A stretch of DNA of 64,000 nucleotides from Haplomitrium mnioides (GCA_049999725.1 JBNGIS010020367.1:1-64000); one strand, 5' to 3'. Shown: positions 31,085 to 43,128, counted from the stretch's first letter. Notes: a model not told the origin generated them from the letters alone. Numbers and translations: made by a program.

Positions 31085-32810
31085 TTTTAGAATGCAGAAG
31101 AGTTTTGAAGGTTGGAAGATAAATGACAAATTTATCAAAATGTAGAAAATCCAAAGAGTTAAACTCTTTGCAACTCTCGAAACAATACATAAAGCAGTTT
31201 TGTATAATAGAAGTTATATATGAAGTATAGTCCCTGCTATACTTGCTCCAGACAAGTTGTTGATCTTCTAATCCTTCAGAAAACTGGTGGAAATATCATC
31301 AATAAGCCCCTTTATATCTTCACAATATTCTAGATGTTGATATAGCCTCAAATTTTAAATACAATCTACAAAAGTTGATGTAATATCCTTGAATGTGCAA
31401 ACTGATCCTTTGAATTCTTGAATCACTTCTTGAAAGTAGATAGTTTTGAAAACTTCTAAATATGTTGTGTGAGAATACACTGTGTTGATAAGGGAACATT
31501 GTGGACTAGTTGAAATCTTCTCAAAATCTCAATAGATTGTTGAGAGAACTCGTCATTCTCCTCTCACAATTATAACAATAATTGATACTCTTTAGAAATT
31601 AAACTATGAAGTATGGATATATCAGTAGCTAATCTTTTTTCACTTATAGATTTAGCTGTGCTTACAATGCAGTTGCAAGTTCACAGTTAATTAAGAATGT
31701 ATTTGTATTAGATACTGTCAAATTTTCTAATATGCAATTTTTGTCAAATAAAAAACAGAGTATGGCTGTCTCAGAATGTAAAAATTGAGTGATGAGATAT
31801 AAAAGTATATCCAAATGTGACTCCAATATGTATGGCAAATTGGGAAAACTGTTGTGGATATATGTCAGTTTCCAATTTGTTCAAACAAGGTGTCTTAACA
31901 TCATAACTGTTAATCTGGACACTTCTAGATTGACTTGAAAAAGTAGACACTCTTCACATATGATGTGCACTAGGATGTGTTTCCAATAGTCAAACACCTA
32001 GGAATGGAAATTGAGCACTTTCACTTGGAAAGAATCACTCTCATGTCATAACAATCTTATTCTGAAGAGTAACATACAAAACCAGAAATTGTAGCACTAA
32101 GTTCATTTTGATTTCTCAACCATATGCAGAAAAATATACCTTGAAAGAATCGCCTAGAGCTTGCGATCAAATCTATGTCTTCAGGTTTCAAAATGGTTGC
32201 ATAAAATGCATAAATCGATCAATTGAATGATCATTGTTCTCACACTGAAATGAAATTAGGTTTGGTGCTTGAAACAGATTTGGGAACAATGTGCTTCAAC
32301 GAGTACTTAGCACAGGCTCGACATCAATCTGACAGCTTCGGCAGACTTAATAGGTCCAAGAACAAATCTCGAGCTTCAGAAGTATGGTCTAGTACCGTAG
32401 CTGACGTTGCTTAATTAGAAACTTGCATTTAGTTCCATAAGAAAACTGTGAAAAACACCTTGATGTATATAATTTCCGCATTCGCAATAACCTTCAATGG
32501 TTACTTAATAGAGACCCCCTCACTCCTTGCATTTGGAGGTGGGATTTGGCTCTGGCATCTCCAATCAGTAGACGACATATGGCACTTAGGGATAGGTCCA
32601 AAAAACAAAAGGGGCAGCTCCCCCTCCGAGCTAGAATAGTTTAATATAAAATTTTCTTCCTTTTCTTTCTTCGCAAATTATTGAAATAGAGATTTATCAC
32701 CATTTCACGACTGGAAGTTCCCCTTCTTTCGAACTTTCACGGAACACCAAAGTAGAAATTTTGAACTTTTAATATTTTATTATTCTTACCAAAACATTGA
32801 TATGTTTTAG

Positions 32811-33210
32811 NNNNNNNNNNNNNNNNNNNNNNNNNNNNNNNNNNNNNNNNNNNNNNNNNNNNNNNNNNNNNNNNNNNNNNNNNNNNNNNNNNNNNNNNNN
32901 NNNNNNNNNNNNNNNNNNNNNNNNNNNNNNNNNNNNNNNNNNNNNNNNNNNNNNNNNNNNNNNNNNNNNNNNNNNNNNNNNNNNNNNNNNNNNNNNNNNN
33001 NNNNNNNNNNNNNNNNNNNNNNNNNNNNNNNNNNNNNNNNNNNNNNNNNNNNNNNNNNNNNNNNNNNNNNNNNNNNNNNNNNNNNNNNNNNNNNNNNNNN
33101 NNNNNNNNNNNNNNNNNNNNNNNNNNNNNNNNNNNNNNNNNNNNNNNNNNNNNNNNNNNNNNNNNNNNNNNNNNNNNNNNNNNNNNNNNNNNNNNNNNNN
33201 NNNNNNNNNN
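32811..33210. other. Assembly gap, 400 N
   Basis: Exactly 400 undetermined bases, a round number suggesting a scaffold gap of estimated or default size. Open frames that cross it are artefacts. Confidence 0.99.
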
Positions 33211-34042
33211 CACTAGATCAACCTTGTAGATGTCGAACTTTCAAAAACTACCAAATGAAATCTCTTCCAACTTTCAACTTAACTTGTTAAAAATTGCCGA
33301 AAATGTGATTTCTTGCATTTCTGACATTCAAAGTCCTTCGTTGAATGTTTCTTCACAACTTGATCAATGGAGTGAGATTTGATGAGTCTTCATCAAATTT
33401 AATCAATAATCTGCCTTCTATGATCTTCAAAGAGTCGCAAAAACTTGTTGTCCACAAGAATAATCTTCTCACAAGACACCGCCTATCACTCAGCTTCAAG
33501 ATCTGCGTTGATTCATTTGCAAATCTTCATTGAACATCAATTTGAAATCAAATTGGACTTCTTCAAATAACAATAGTTGATTCCTCTTCAATCAATGTCT
33601 TGTTTGTTTAGATTGATTGAATAAATCCTGAATCCAGAATCAAATCAGCCTGATGTAAGACTCGAGCTCACCTTTAGATTGATGAATTCGATCTGTTCAT
33701 CCAATTCTAGATGAATTTCTTCAAAATTTCATCATAGATAGGGTCACAATCCCCAAGTGAACCCAATTTTGCTTCAAGTCAAATGTAGAAATGTCAAAAA
33801 TGGCTCAGATCTGGCTCTAAAAATTTCCAAAACTGTGAATGATCATTGTGTATGAGCTTGAAGAAAGAATATAGTATATTATTATATTATATAAAATGAT
33901 TATATGAAGAAAACTTTAAATTTGAATATATTAGAGTATAGAGTGAAGCAAATTTTGATTCCTAAGTAGATTTTGAAAGAAACAAATGTGTGCAGCTCAT
34001 GGGAAGAAGGTGATTTCAAAAAAAAAAATTTGTATTGAGCTA

Positions 34043-34059
34043 CTCTCGTGTTGATAACG
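34043..34059 (-). promoter_or_regulatory. CopD primer-binding site
   Basis: The minus strand reads CGTTATCAACACGAGAG directly after the LTR end CAACA. The TATCA.CACGAG form resembles primer sites of plant copia elements that pair with an internal part of initiator tRNA-Met; the assignment is by resemblance. Confidence 0.6.
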
Positions 34060-34343
34060 TGTTGAGCATTAGGCCCATTAGCTCATGCAATACAAATGAA
34101 GAATGTGGAAACATATGATGTACAAGCATCTGTAATCAAGCATCAACTCTTTTTCTCCTTCTCTTCTCTCTTCTCAATGTCTCAATCTCATATATCTCAT
34201 AATGTACAAAGGTAATAGGAATGTAAGGTAATATGCTAATCATTTGTGATTAGCACTAACCAAAATCCTAATCATAGAGTCTAATCATAGGTTAAGGACT
34301 AATGCTATATTAGCCTAATCATCTTACTAAATGTATTACAATA
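34060..34343 (-). repeat. CopD 5' LTR (284 bp)
   Basis: Direct repeat of 26141-26411, running TGTTGAGCATTAGG to TTACAATA in plus orientation. It contains a 13-base extra segment around 34280 (AGAGTCTAATCAT) made by a short local duplication. It is followed by the AAATA target duplication at 34344-34348. Confidence 0.92.
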
Positions 34344-34348
34344 AAATA
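34344..34348. repeat. Target-site duplication of CopD, right copy (AAATA)
   Basis: Exact repeat of 26136-26140. It fixes the LTR terminus at CAATA, since a CA terminus four bases earlier would not give matching flanks. Confidence 0.88.
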
Positions 34349-35763
34349 TTTACATGGAGTGTAAAACAAGAGTGAAGGGAGGAAAATAGAGGTTAAAGGA
34401 AGAACAAGACGGTGATGTGATTGGTGATGGCAAAGGTGACAACAATGGCGACAAGGCAAATGACAACGAAGAAAGTCCACAAGGAACTAGGGACGTCGAC
34501 AAGTGTTTGATGGCATAGGAGACGACGAACTAGAGTACTCCGCGAGCGTAAATTGTGATGCAAGGGAGGATGAGAGGCCAAGACCAAACTAGTCGTGAGC
34601 CCACAAGGTAGGGGTGTTACCAAGGAAAGGGGACATGCTCTTTTTCCTTTTTTTTCCTATTTTGCAATTGTGTAAAGGGGAGGAGGGACGATTTCCCTTT
34701 TTGTTTTGAGAATCTTTGAGGCGAAAGAATTTAGGAGCTTTATTGAAAGTTTTATAATAAACATGAACTACTAGAAAACAAGGCCACTGGAGTTGGAGGG
34801 GACTGGACCACCCAGTGAAGTCACAAGGCAGCTTCCGGTAGGAATGAGAGGATGAGTCAAAGCAAGGGTAGCACCAACGCTAAGCTAGAGGCAAATCTGC
34901 ACAGTCCAAAACATGGGAGGGTTCAGCATGTGCGAGTAGACTAAACATGACAAAATCAAGGACCTTGATAGTAGCTCTGATGTGACGAATGGATCTGACC
35001 AACGAAACAAAGGAAACGCCACCACCGCTGCAAGGAACAACAATGGAGGCCATGAACTCAAGCGACCTCATGGAGCATAGATCAGCCTATCAACCACAAT
35101 GAGGAAACCCTACCCTTCCAAAAAAACTTAGCCCTTCATCACAAGCCTAAAAACTAGCAAAATGTAGGAGGCAAAATCGGCCAGTTTTGAAGACAAAATC
35201 AAAAGCCAAATGCCAATGTGAAGGTTTGTCGTGCCAGACAACAAGATGAGCATTCCTTGCCTAAAAAACATCACAAGTTTGCCATCAAAGGTAGCAAGAA
35301 AGGGCGAATAGGTCCTTGAGGCCATCTTGAAGAGCTTGCAAAGCAAGGGAACTCTGAGCTAGTTGAAACACCTTGACAACTAAAGAAGAACCTGGCAACA
35401 TCAGAGGAAGCTAGGGTCGCTAGAAAGGTTGAATGCATATGTAAACAAGGGTACGTACCCTAGCCAGAGGAGTGAACCTCCAAGGCAGATAGGTGACAAA
35501 AGAACAAGGGATGGAGAAGAAAAATCTTTCTTGATCAATCGACTTGCGCATCAACGAGCCAATGGCAGCGTTTCTAGAAACATACAAAGACTCAAATGCA
35601 GCAAATGCAAGGGATGACGCATGAACAAGAAGGCTTCTAATAGCTTGGCCAAGAAGCAAAGTCGGGTGGCCAAAAGACTGCGACAAGGTCAAAGCCACAC
35701 AAGCTTGATCTACACCAAGGAGTCAAGGGTAACTCACAAAGGGCAAAAAGAGCAAGGCAACAC
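34349..35763 (+). repeat. NonE LTR fragment, right part
   Basis: This continues the NonE LTR after CopD. The clearest match to the NonG LTR is its last 70 bases: CCAAGGAGTCAAGGGTAACTC and AGAGCAAGGCAACAC align with 41540-41591. Left and right parts together span about 1.87 kb, against 1.75 kb for the matching part of NonG. It ends where CopF starts; the remaining part of the LTR is not in the window. No coding capacity seen. Confidence 0.7.
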
Positions 35764-36555
35764 TATTGGAAATGTATCTTAGCTGCTGTAGATATATGAT
35801 CATGATTTTTTTAGCTAATGTATTTCATTTGTATAGTTTCCTCATTAACTCATCAGCTAGTTTAGCTAGACTTTAAATTTGAGATACTTATGAGAATGCT
35901 TACACATAGATGCACCTGATGGTGACACATGGCAGCCCTAGGAGGCTCCTAAAGAAAATTATTCCTTGGCCTCAAGAGAGAGTTATGATTATGCTCATGC
36001 CATTGTATGCATGAGCACACAAAGAAATGTTTCATAGATATAGGTAGGCGAATATGCAGCTCGTAGAGTTGCTCTTGTCCACATTCACGCAATTGTCTTC
36101 TTTGCTTGTTGGACTCCATCGCTTGACTTATTCAAGCCTACAAAGATTGTTTGGGCACCATAGGAAACCAGGTAGTTTTTTTGGTTTTGTATAGCTTATA
36201 TAAATTGAATGGCATGATGCTTATAACATCCTTAGTAAGCCAGAACTTCCTCCAAAGTCGTGAGAGAGTCGTAAGAACAGATTATGAGTAGAGTTTGTGG
36301 AGTTCTTGAGAAGGTGTTGAAGAATAGGAAACTCATTTCTTGTTTTTTACACTACCCATTCACATGCGGGCGTTTTCATTTCTTAATTGAATTTCACCTC
36401 TAGTTCCATATATGTGAAGGTCACACCATCGTGACTTTGTTTTTACATCTTCTTGATATCTTTATTTTGAGCCATGAAAAATCATTTTTTGATAGGCGAT
36501 GGACGAGTTCCCCCTTCCCCCCCGTTTGATTCTAATTTTTGCTGGTTCACGAACG
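35764..36555 (+). repeat. CopF 5' LTR (about 792 bp)
   Basis: It starts TATTGGAAATGTATCT, against TGTTGGAAATGTATCT in CopH, so the terminal G is mutated. The end is set by the primer site TGATTCTAGAGCATCGC. The two LTRs of this family are alike at the start and near the end and diverged in the middle. Confidence 0.8.
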
Positions 36556-36570
36556 TGATTCTAGAGCATC
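36556..36570 (+). promoter_or_regulatory. CopF primer-binding site
   Basis: TGATTCTAGAGCATC corresponds to TGGTTCTAGAGCATC of CopH at 47481 and to the TGGTATCAGAGC initiator-Met type. Confidence 0.65.
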
Positions 36571-36730
36571 GCGATCTTGTTTTCTAGGGTCGCGACTTGC
36601 TGTCTGATACCTTTTTGACTCTAAATCTATTTGCTTCTCTCCTTTGACTCATTTTTTCTATTAAGTGCTCTATCTCAACAACTTTTAAACTCTTCATATG
36701 GAATTCAAAGTTCATATTTTCCAATAGGTT

Positions 36731-37605
36731 TTGGGCCCACGAGTTGATTCTAGTATTGAGAGCACCGTCCAGAAATTTGGAGGAAAAGATTTTCATCTTT
36801 GGAAATTAAAGATGCAAATGGTCTTGATGAGCCAAGTCCTATGGGAAGTCCATGAGGATCCAAAAGCTGAGTTGGCTCTCCTCTCTAAAAAAATGTCAGG
36901 AGTTGACATTGAAAGAGAGAGGAGACGTTTAGTAAGGGCTGAGTAGAGGGCTTTAGCATCCATCATGCTAAGTTTGGAAGATCATTTCTTGGAATTGGTG
37001 AGAAACGGTAAAACTACACATGATGCTTGGAAGACAATGTCAGTCAAATATGAAGGCAAGGACACCATGAACCGTATTTTCTTGAAGAAACTAGTTTTCA
37101 CAATGCAGATGAAGGAAAATGCTACAATTAATGAACATGTGATGAAGTTGAAATTCATAGCTGGGCAGCTTCAAGTAGTTGGGTTATGCATTGAGAAGGA
37201 GGACATAACTTGTGTCCCGCTCACGAGTCTTCTTGAACAATATGCCGCATTGGTCATGACAATGGAGGCAAAAGAGAGTGACTTGGATATAGAATTCCTA
37301 GTGAGTCACTTGCTCAGTAAGGAGCAGAAGCGATAGAACAAAAACAAGAATGATGATTTTTCTTTTGTTGTCAAGGGAGATAAGAAAAAAAAAAGAAAAA
37401 GCTAGTAGAAATTTGAACATGCTACTACTGCAAGAAGGTTGGACATTTGTAAAAAAAAGCCAACAGTAAGAAAAAAGGAGAAGTGCCAAAGAAAGACAAA
37501 TCAAAGGAAACCTCTAGTGCAGCAATTGCTAAACAAGATTTGTCATCTGAAGATGAAGTGGATTTCATGGCCTCACTTGGAGACACAGTCAAGGATGCAT
37601 GATGC
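36731..37605 (+). pseudogene. gag: CopF gag
   Basis: The frame reads GPRVDSSIESTVQKFGGKDFHLWKLKMQMVLMSQVLWEV, then a stop at 36944, then LSLEDHFLELVRNGKTTHDAWKTMSVKYEGKDTMNRIFLKKLVFTMQMKENATINEHVMKLKFIAGQLQVVG, the capsid core of copia Gag. The expected first codon before GPR is TTG, not ATG. The zinc knuckle keeps CYYCKKVGH (37426-37452) but lost its final Cys through a short deletion and a stop. Further stops at 37334 and 37404. Confidence 0.88.
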
Positions 37606-38190
37606 ATGGATTTAGATCCATCCAACCATATATCATCAAGGAAGGAGTGGTTCCGAGACATCGTCAAAACTGACCCCAAAGTTTTCAGGTTGGGTGAAAA
37701 TTATGGAGTAAACACAATTGCATTGGGAGATGTGCATCTCAATGTCAAAGGGTTGGGAGGCAAGGGCGTCGCCCACATTCTAAAGGATGTTCTTTATGTA
37801 CATGAGATCACACAGAATCTTGCATCAGTAAGTGCCTAAACTAGAGTTGGCTTGATGGTCAATTTTGACCAACATGGATGTAAAGTTTTGAATAAGCATG
37901 GTAAGGTGGTTTGTGTTGGCATTAGAGAACATAAGTTGTTTAGATTCAATTGTATCCCAGTAGTAGAGGGAAGTCTGAACATGGCTGTCCAGGGAGACAA
38001 CATGACTCTCTCGCACCAAAAGCTTGGACACTTGGGAGAACAAGGAATCAAGCTACTCACTAGTATGGTGAGCAATATGGCTTTGGGTCAATCCACCTCA
38101 CTGGATTTCTATGAAGGGTGTGTGAAGGGAAAGGCACACAAGACTACAATCAAGAAGGTATTTATTGGATGGAAGGCATTCAAACTATTG
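37606..38190 (+). pseudogene. CopF protease and pre-integrase region
   Basis: The place of the protease active site reads CMDLDPSNHISS, against WYLDSSGSSHMSS in CopH, so the Asp-Ser-Gly is lost. Next come GDVHLNVKGLGGKG, ILKDVLYVHEITQNLASVSA, a stop, RVGLMVNFDQHGCKV and the pre-integrase block LSHQKLGHLGEQGIKLLTSMVSNM..LDFYEGCVKGKAHKT. The His and Cys ligands of the integrase zinc site are partly kept (LGHLG, YEGC). Confidence 0.86.
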
Positions 38191-38880
38191 GAATTAGTCC
38201 CCATTGATGTTTGTGGACCCATGAAGGTGAATTCAATATCTGGTAGGAGATACTTTTGCAACATTCATAGATGATAAATCCATAATGTCTTTTGTCTACT
38301 TCATGCGTACTAAGGATTAGACTTTTCAATATTTCAAGGAATGCATGGTTAGAATGGAAAATGAAGTTCACAGAAAGATCAAGATCTTCAAGAGTGATAG
38401 TGGAGGAGAGTACATCTCCCAAATGTTCCAAAACTTTCTTACAAAGCGTGGCATTAGAGCAGAGGTGATTGCTCCGGACTCACCACATCAGAATGGTGTG
38501 GCAGAGAAGCTGAACATGACAATTGTTGAAAAGGCTAGGAGCATGTTGCAACATGCTGGTGTGGAGGGCGTGTTTTGGGCAAAGGCAGCAGCCATTGTTG
38601 TATATTTGAAGAATATCAGCCCCACAAAGGCAATTGAAGGGATGGCACCTTAGTAAGCTTGGAAAGGAGTTCAACCTTCAATGAAGCATCTCAAAGTTTT
38701 TGGTTGCAATGCATATGCCCTGGTTTTGAGCACTCTTCGTACAAAGTTGAAACCTAAGACTACAAAGTGCATCTTCTTTGGGTACAGTGAAGGAGGTAAG
38801 GCATATCAACTATATGACCCAACTACAAGCAAAATGATCTAAAAGAGGATGTCGTCTTCAATGAGTGGGAGACAGTCAAG
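38191..38880 (+). pseudogene. pol: CopF integrase
   Basis: The core starts LVPIDVCGPMKVNSISGRRYF with the first Asp. A frameshift near 38260 and a stop near 38318 follow, then FKSDSGGEYISQMFQNFLTKRGIRAEVIAPDSPHQNGVAEKLNMTIVEKARSML with the second Asp and the Glu in D-X35-E spacing. A stop at 38651 and then WKGVQPSMKHLKVFGCNAYALV and CIFFGYSEGGKAYQLYDP complete the domain. Catalytic residues present, frame broken. Confidence 0.91.
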
Positions 38881-39059
38881 GGAGTGGATCCAGATCCAAA
38901 CCCTGGTCTCTCTATTTTTCTGCAAACCCCTCCAGGTAATGAAGACCAAGGTCAATTCTCTGGCCATCAACTTGTAGAAGGACCAGCTACCCTGGAGGAA
39001 TCAGAAGAAATTGAAGAGGTGACATCACAATGTGTGAGGATATCTTAGAGACTTCGGAA

Positions 39060-39839
39060 ACAAATTGTTTGACTTAGAATAGAAGAAGGTAATGCAAATA
39101 TTGCTCTTGAGCCAGAACCAACCATCTTTAGACAGACTATGGAAAGACATGATGCAAAACAGTGGGAGAAGGCTACAAAAGAGGAGTTCCAATCTTTGAT
39201 ACAAAATGGGACTTGGATTATGACAGATTTACCAGATGGCAGGAACGCAGTACGGTGTAAGTGGGTGTTCAAGCTCAAGCATGGAGCGGCAAATGAAATC
39301 ACCAAGTACAAGGCACGCCAGGTGGCCAAGGGATATCTGCAGAAAGAAGGTATTGACTTCGGGAAACATTTCCCCCAATGGTGAAGATGACATCAATTTG
39401 CTGCTTAATGGCCATAACAGCAGAGATGAACTAGGAGGTTCTTCAGATGGATGTGCAGTCAGCTTTCTTGAATGAAGATCTTAGGAAAGAGATATATATG
39501 GTGCAACATGAAGAGTTAAAAGCATTTGGAGAAGAAGACAAGGTATGTCTCCTTAAAAAGTCTTTGTATGGATTGAAACAATCCTCAAGAGCATGGTATG
39601 AGAAGGTAAACCAATACCTAAAAAGTGATAGATATTCTAGATGAACATCCGATCACAGTGTATACTGCTCAATAGTAAAGGGGTCTATCATCGTAATCAC
39701 TATGTATGTGGATGACCTGATGTTATTCAGTAACAATCTGAATTTGTTACGCAGCATGAAGCATGGTCTAAGTACCCTTTTTGAAATCGTGGACCTTGGG
39801 GAGGTTCACTATATCTTGGGGATCCAAGTGATTAGTGGC
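39060..39839 (+). pseudogene. pol: CopF reverse transcriptase, N-terminal half
   Basis: The reading starts EPTIFRQTMERHDAKQWEKATKEEFQSLIQNGTWIMTDLPDGRNAVRCKWVFKLKHG and YKARQVAKGYLQKEGIDF. After a frameshift near 39375 it continues MDVQSAFLNEDLRKEIYM and LLKKSLYGLKQSSRAWYEKVNQYL, then the catalytic YVDD at 39705-39716. It ends at GEVHYILGIQVIS, where the NonG LTR begins (39840). The rest of RT and RNase H are absent. Confidence 0.92.
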
Positions 39840-42800
39840 GGTCGGCTGGGAATGGCATTGTGCAAAAATTTTAAAGTTTGTTGGGTTAGTACAGCAATTT
39901 TGTAGTAGCAAGGGCAGTTTGGCGGGCCTCAAGCATTGTATGATTGGTAACGCAAGATAGCATGGAGAACGTGACATATGGCATTAGGGTGTGACCAAAG
40001 GAAGAGCGAGCAGCGAGGGCGAGCGGTCTCGATGATGGTTGAGCAGCATGCACTGAGACTGAACTTTGGAGCTCAAAAGGTGTGGTGGAGGGTTGCACGG
40101 CAATTGATTGAGGAGAACAGCCAAAGGAGGAGTATGGCCAAGGGGTGTCAAGAAAAACGAACTGTAGCAAGCTTGTGATGAATTCCAGCTTAAGAAAAAG
40201 ACTCTTTCTTAAAAGGTTCAATGTCCCAAAAAATAAAGAAAAGAACAAGGAACATGAAGGAGGGAGGTGAGCATCAAGTGACGGTGACGGTGTGGGGAGC
40301 AATAATGATGACGATTCAAATGGACGGCCTCACGAAACAGCAAGGAGCGACGGCAGATGAGTGACATCAGATGTTGGACATGACAAAAAGACAGCGGCAC
40401 TCGACAACAAACGGCCGACCCAGGAGGAGGCGAGCCATCAATGGGCACCATATGGTAGGAAGAGGGGGCAAGTGTTGTTTTATTTTTTATTTTTTTGGTG
40501 TTCTTGTCCTTCTTCCTTTTCATAAGGAAAACCATAAAGGCAGAGACTCCCTTTTTCAATTAACGCAAACAAGGAGGTGGAGTGGACAAAAATGCTTTAT
40601 TAAAGAAAAAACTAACAATGACAAGGTGTCATCAAGGAAAAGGGGATGCCGAATCGGAAAAGCCATGCCACTCAAGTTGAGACATAGAGGAATTTTGGTA
40701 GGGACAGAACCAAGGCAAGGAAACACAGAGAGCAACTGAGTTGGGACCGTGTCGAGCATGCAAAATCAAGAGGAAACATGGGCACATTAGCTTCATCATT
40801 GGGACAGAATAGAATATGGTAGGGAGCTGAATTGGCACCATGAGGATGACCTGTGGAAGAGTCACTAGAAGTAGAATGAAGGGTCATACCGCCTCAAGGA
40901 AGGAGATGCAAGCCAAATAGAAGGATTGCCAAACCTATATCTACCCATCAATCCCCTAAGGGTGTACCTTACCCTTGGAAGAATTTTCCACCATGAAGGC
41001 CAAGCAACAACCATAGAGAGCAAAAGCAAAATGAGGCTACCTTGCCTACACCAAAGGCCTAACTGGAAGAATAGGCCAACAATGAATAGATCCCGCCCAA
41101 GGAGCATCAAGGATAGACCATCTTGAGTAGCGAGGGAGTACAAATGGGCATATGGGAGCCGCGTAAGGAATCTGCAACACAAAGGCATTCCGAACCAATT
41201 CAACCCTCTTGATTACTAGGGAAAAGTCAAATAGGCCAAACTAGAGAGGGAGGATCCTTAACCGCTTGAACAAAGATGTAGTCTCAAGGAGAGGGAAAAA
41301 CCTTTAAGCACACAAGGGACAAAGGAAAACCAAGAGAGAGGGGAAAGGAAGCTTCTCTGATCAGCCCAACCGGTGCGTACCAAAACCAAGAAATTTTGTT
41401 AGGGGTACGTGATGACTCGAGCACACCATGCACCGTAGGAGGAGCACGAGCAAGGAGGATGGTTGCCGTAGAGGTCAAGAAGGTGAGTTGAATGGCCAAG
41501 TGACCACGAGCAAGCCAAAGTCACAAAGGTTTGGTCCTCGCCAAGGAGCCAAGGGTAACTCTCGCAGGACAGATAGAGCAAGGCAACACACAAGAGCCAC
41601 CACGAACCCACCCCCAAGGAGCAAAGCCACTACTACCATGCAAAGGAAGCTAACACTAAAACCAAAGCCATAGAGGCCCAGAGCAATCGGGATTTCACCT
41701 CACAATATCATTGAAGAGATAACACAAAGCAGAAAATGAGAGAAGCCGTAGAAGCAAGGAAGGGAGGAAGCACTACAAAAAGGAAGAGGCCTCCTCCTTT
41801 GCTTGCAAAAAACTAAGGTGCAAGGAACAAAACCGTGCCACTCATTGACAAAGTGCCACCGTCAGCCACACCAAAGAAAGCATCAGTGGAGGCTGGAAGA
41901 GGTAAGAAGCTACCAAGAGCATTGGTAAAACAACAGTCCAAACAAACAAGGACCCCAAAATAGGAGCGTGAAGGGAGCCACCACAAGAATGTCAGGAGGC
42001 TCACAAGAAGGGTAGGGTGAGGCCTCAAGTCGAGTTCTAGAAAATGGCCTCAAGGAACAAAAGAAACAAAGGAAGAAGTAGTTAGAAAGAGCAAACCAAA
42101 GCAGAAGCAAGAAAGGATGGAAGTGTGAGGACATGCTCCCTCCCCACTAGCGACAAGGCTAGAACAGGATCGAGACCACATGGCTAGCCAACAAAGAAAC
42201 AATGGAAGCACATGAAGAAGGAAAGAGAGGTGGTGTTGCATAGGGAGAAAAATGAACCCATGGTAGGAGGGAAAAACCCTAAAACCCCACAAAGTCCAGC
42301 ACCCCAGTACGACAAACAACACCCTACTTAGTGAAGGAGGAGTGGGCAATAACCTTCACACCCTCTCTATAATGTGTACAGGCCAGCTTCAAGCAAAAGA
42401 AATCAAACGGTGCAAGGCCGCACAAGCACTTACCCTCAAGAAAAATAGAAAAGAGGGAGAAACCACAAAGAAGTAACCTGCGCCACAAGGAGAGAAGCAC
42501 AAGATGGCGGAGAACCCCAAAAAAAACCATAAAATGACCGCACATGAGGAGGTCGCCAGCGGAGAAAAAACCCACCAACACTTTAGTCCCAACCATCAGA
42601 TGGGCCTTCAAAGAGTTAGTGAAACAAGCTAAATGAAAACAAAGTAGGCTAGAAAGGAACTTAATGAAGAAAAAGAAAAGGGAGGTACCTAGCAAAGGAA
42701 AACAGGAAGGAAGAACATGCCAGGGGAGGTCTATCGCCACTCCATAGTGACATTAAGCTGACAAGGAGGGGGAGGTCTATCACCACGCCATAGTGACATT

Positions 42801-43128
42801 CAACTAACAAGGAGGTTGAAAGTGTAAAATTTAACCCACAAGCATTGTAATTGGGGAGCCAAGGGAAAATGCGGCTCGAGCTTGTCCGGAATTGCCATTT
42901 GCCTTCAAAAATTCAAATCCTCATGTGCAGAATTCAGCTGCACAATTTCTGAAATTGACAGCGTTGATTCTAGGTGAAGTTGGAGGATAAGGTAAGCTGA
43001 AGATTTGAGTTGCTTGTTGAGAACAAATCACTGGACCACCTCTGAGTGTGATAGGAGAGCCTGCAGGGTGAGTCAAGAAGTTATGGGATGCTGAATTCGG
43101 CTGCACACAGATCAACTATTAGGTGACA
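39840..43128 (+). repeat. NonG 5' LTR (about 3289 bp)
   Basis: The start aligns with 45734-46153 over 420 bases (GGCATTGTGC..AAATTTTAAAGTTTGTTGGG; GGCATTAGGGTG.GACCAAAGGAAGAG; AAAGAACAAGGAACA). The end is placed at TGACA (43124-43128) because a GGCACTAGAGG primer-like site follows and GypA ends the same way. The strand is purine-rich, which creates many spurious Leu/Phe-rich frames on the minus strand. Part of it (41947-42230) is repeated at 44487-44775. Confidence 0.75.

Larger units (their letters stand above)
31085..34059 (-). other. CopD leader region, 3 kb, partly unsequenced
   Basis: Between the gag start and the 5' LTR there are about 2975 bases, including the gap. No copia domain is readable. 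32200-32640 has two short open frames on the plus strand with no recognised relative. 33214-33700 is rich in CTTTCAA and TTCAAAT blocks. The length is far above the usual copia leader, so an inserted or captured fragment is likely but not identified. Confidence 0.55.
26141..34343 (-). mobile_element. CopD: complete Ty1/copia LTR retrotransposon, degenerate, with assembly gap
   Basis: Two short LTRs (26141-26411 and 34060-34343) with AAATA duplications flank, on the minus strand, a primer site, an unusually long leader, gag, integrase, RT and RNase H, then a purine tract. Integrase before RT marks it as copia. The first 90 LTR bases differ at 3 positions, so it is younger than GypA and CopI by that crude measure. 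A 400-base N run lies in the leader. It is inserted in an LTR of the NonE family. Confidence 0.94.
35764..39839 (+). mobile_element. CopF: Ty1/copia element truncated in RT by NonG
   Basis: A 5' LTR (35764-36555), Met-like primer site, gag, protease region, integrase and RT are in copia order on the plus strand, ending inside RT at 39839. CopH at 46861 is the same family. RNase H and the 3' LTR are missing, and no continuation is found after NonG. The five bases before the LTR are AACAC. Confidence 0.9.

Noticed and set aside
32223-32639. Two 63-codon plus-strand frames, the second with a hydrophobic start, first considered as an organelle gene fragment
   Set aside because: I could not match them to any chloroplast or mitochondrial protein, and they lie in the CopD leader on the non-coding strand.
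32737-33216. Open reading frames of 139 and 158 codons on both strands across 32797-33216
   Set aside because: They consist of undetermined residues across the 400-base N run and are artefacts.
40200-42800. Many Leu/Phe/Ser-rich frames on the minus strand, up to 138 codons, looking like membrane proteins
   Set aside because: They arise because the NonG LTR is purine-rich on the plus strand. They lack conserved motifs and are not kept in the NonE copy.
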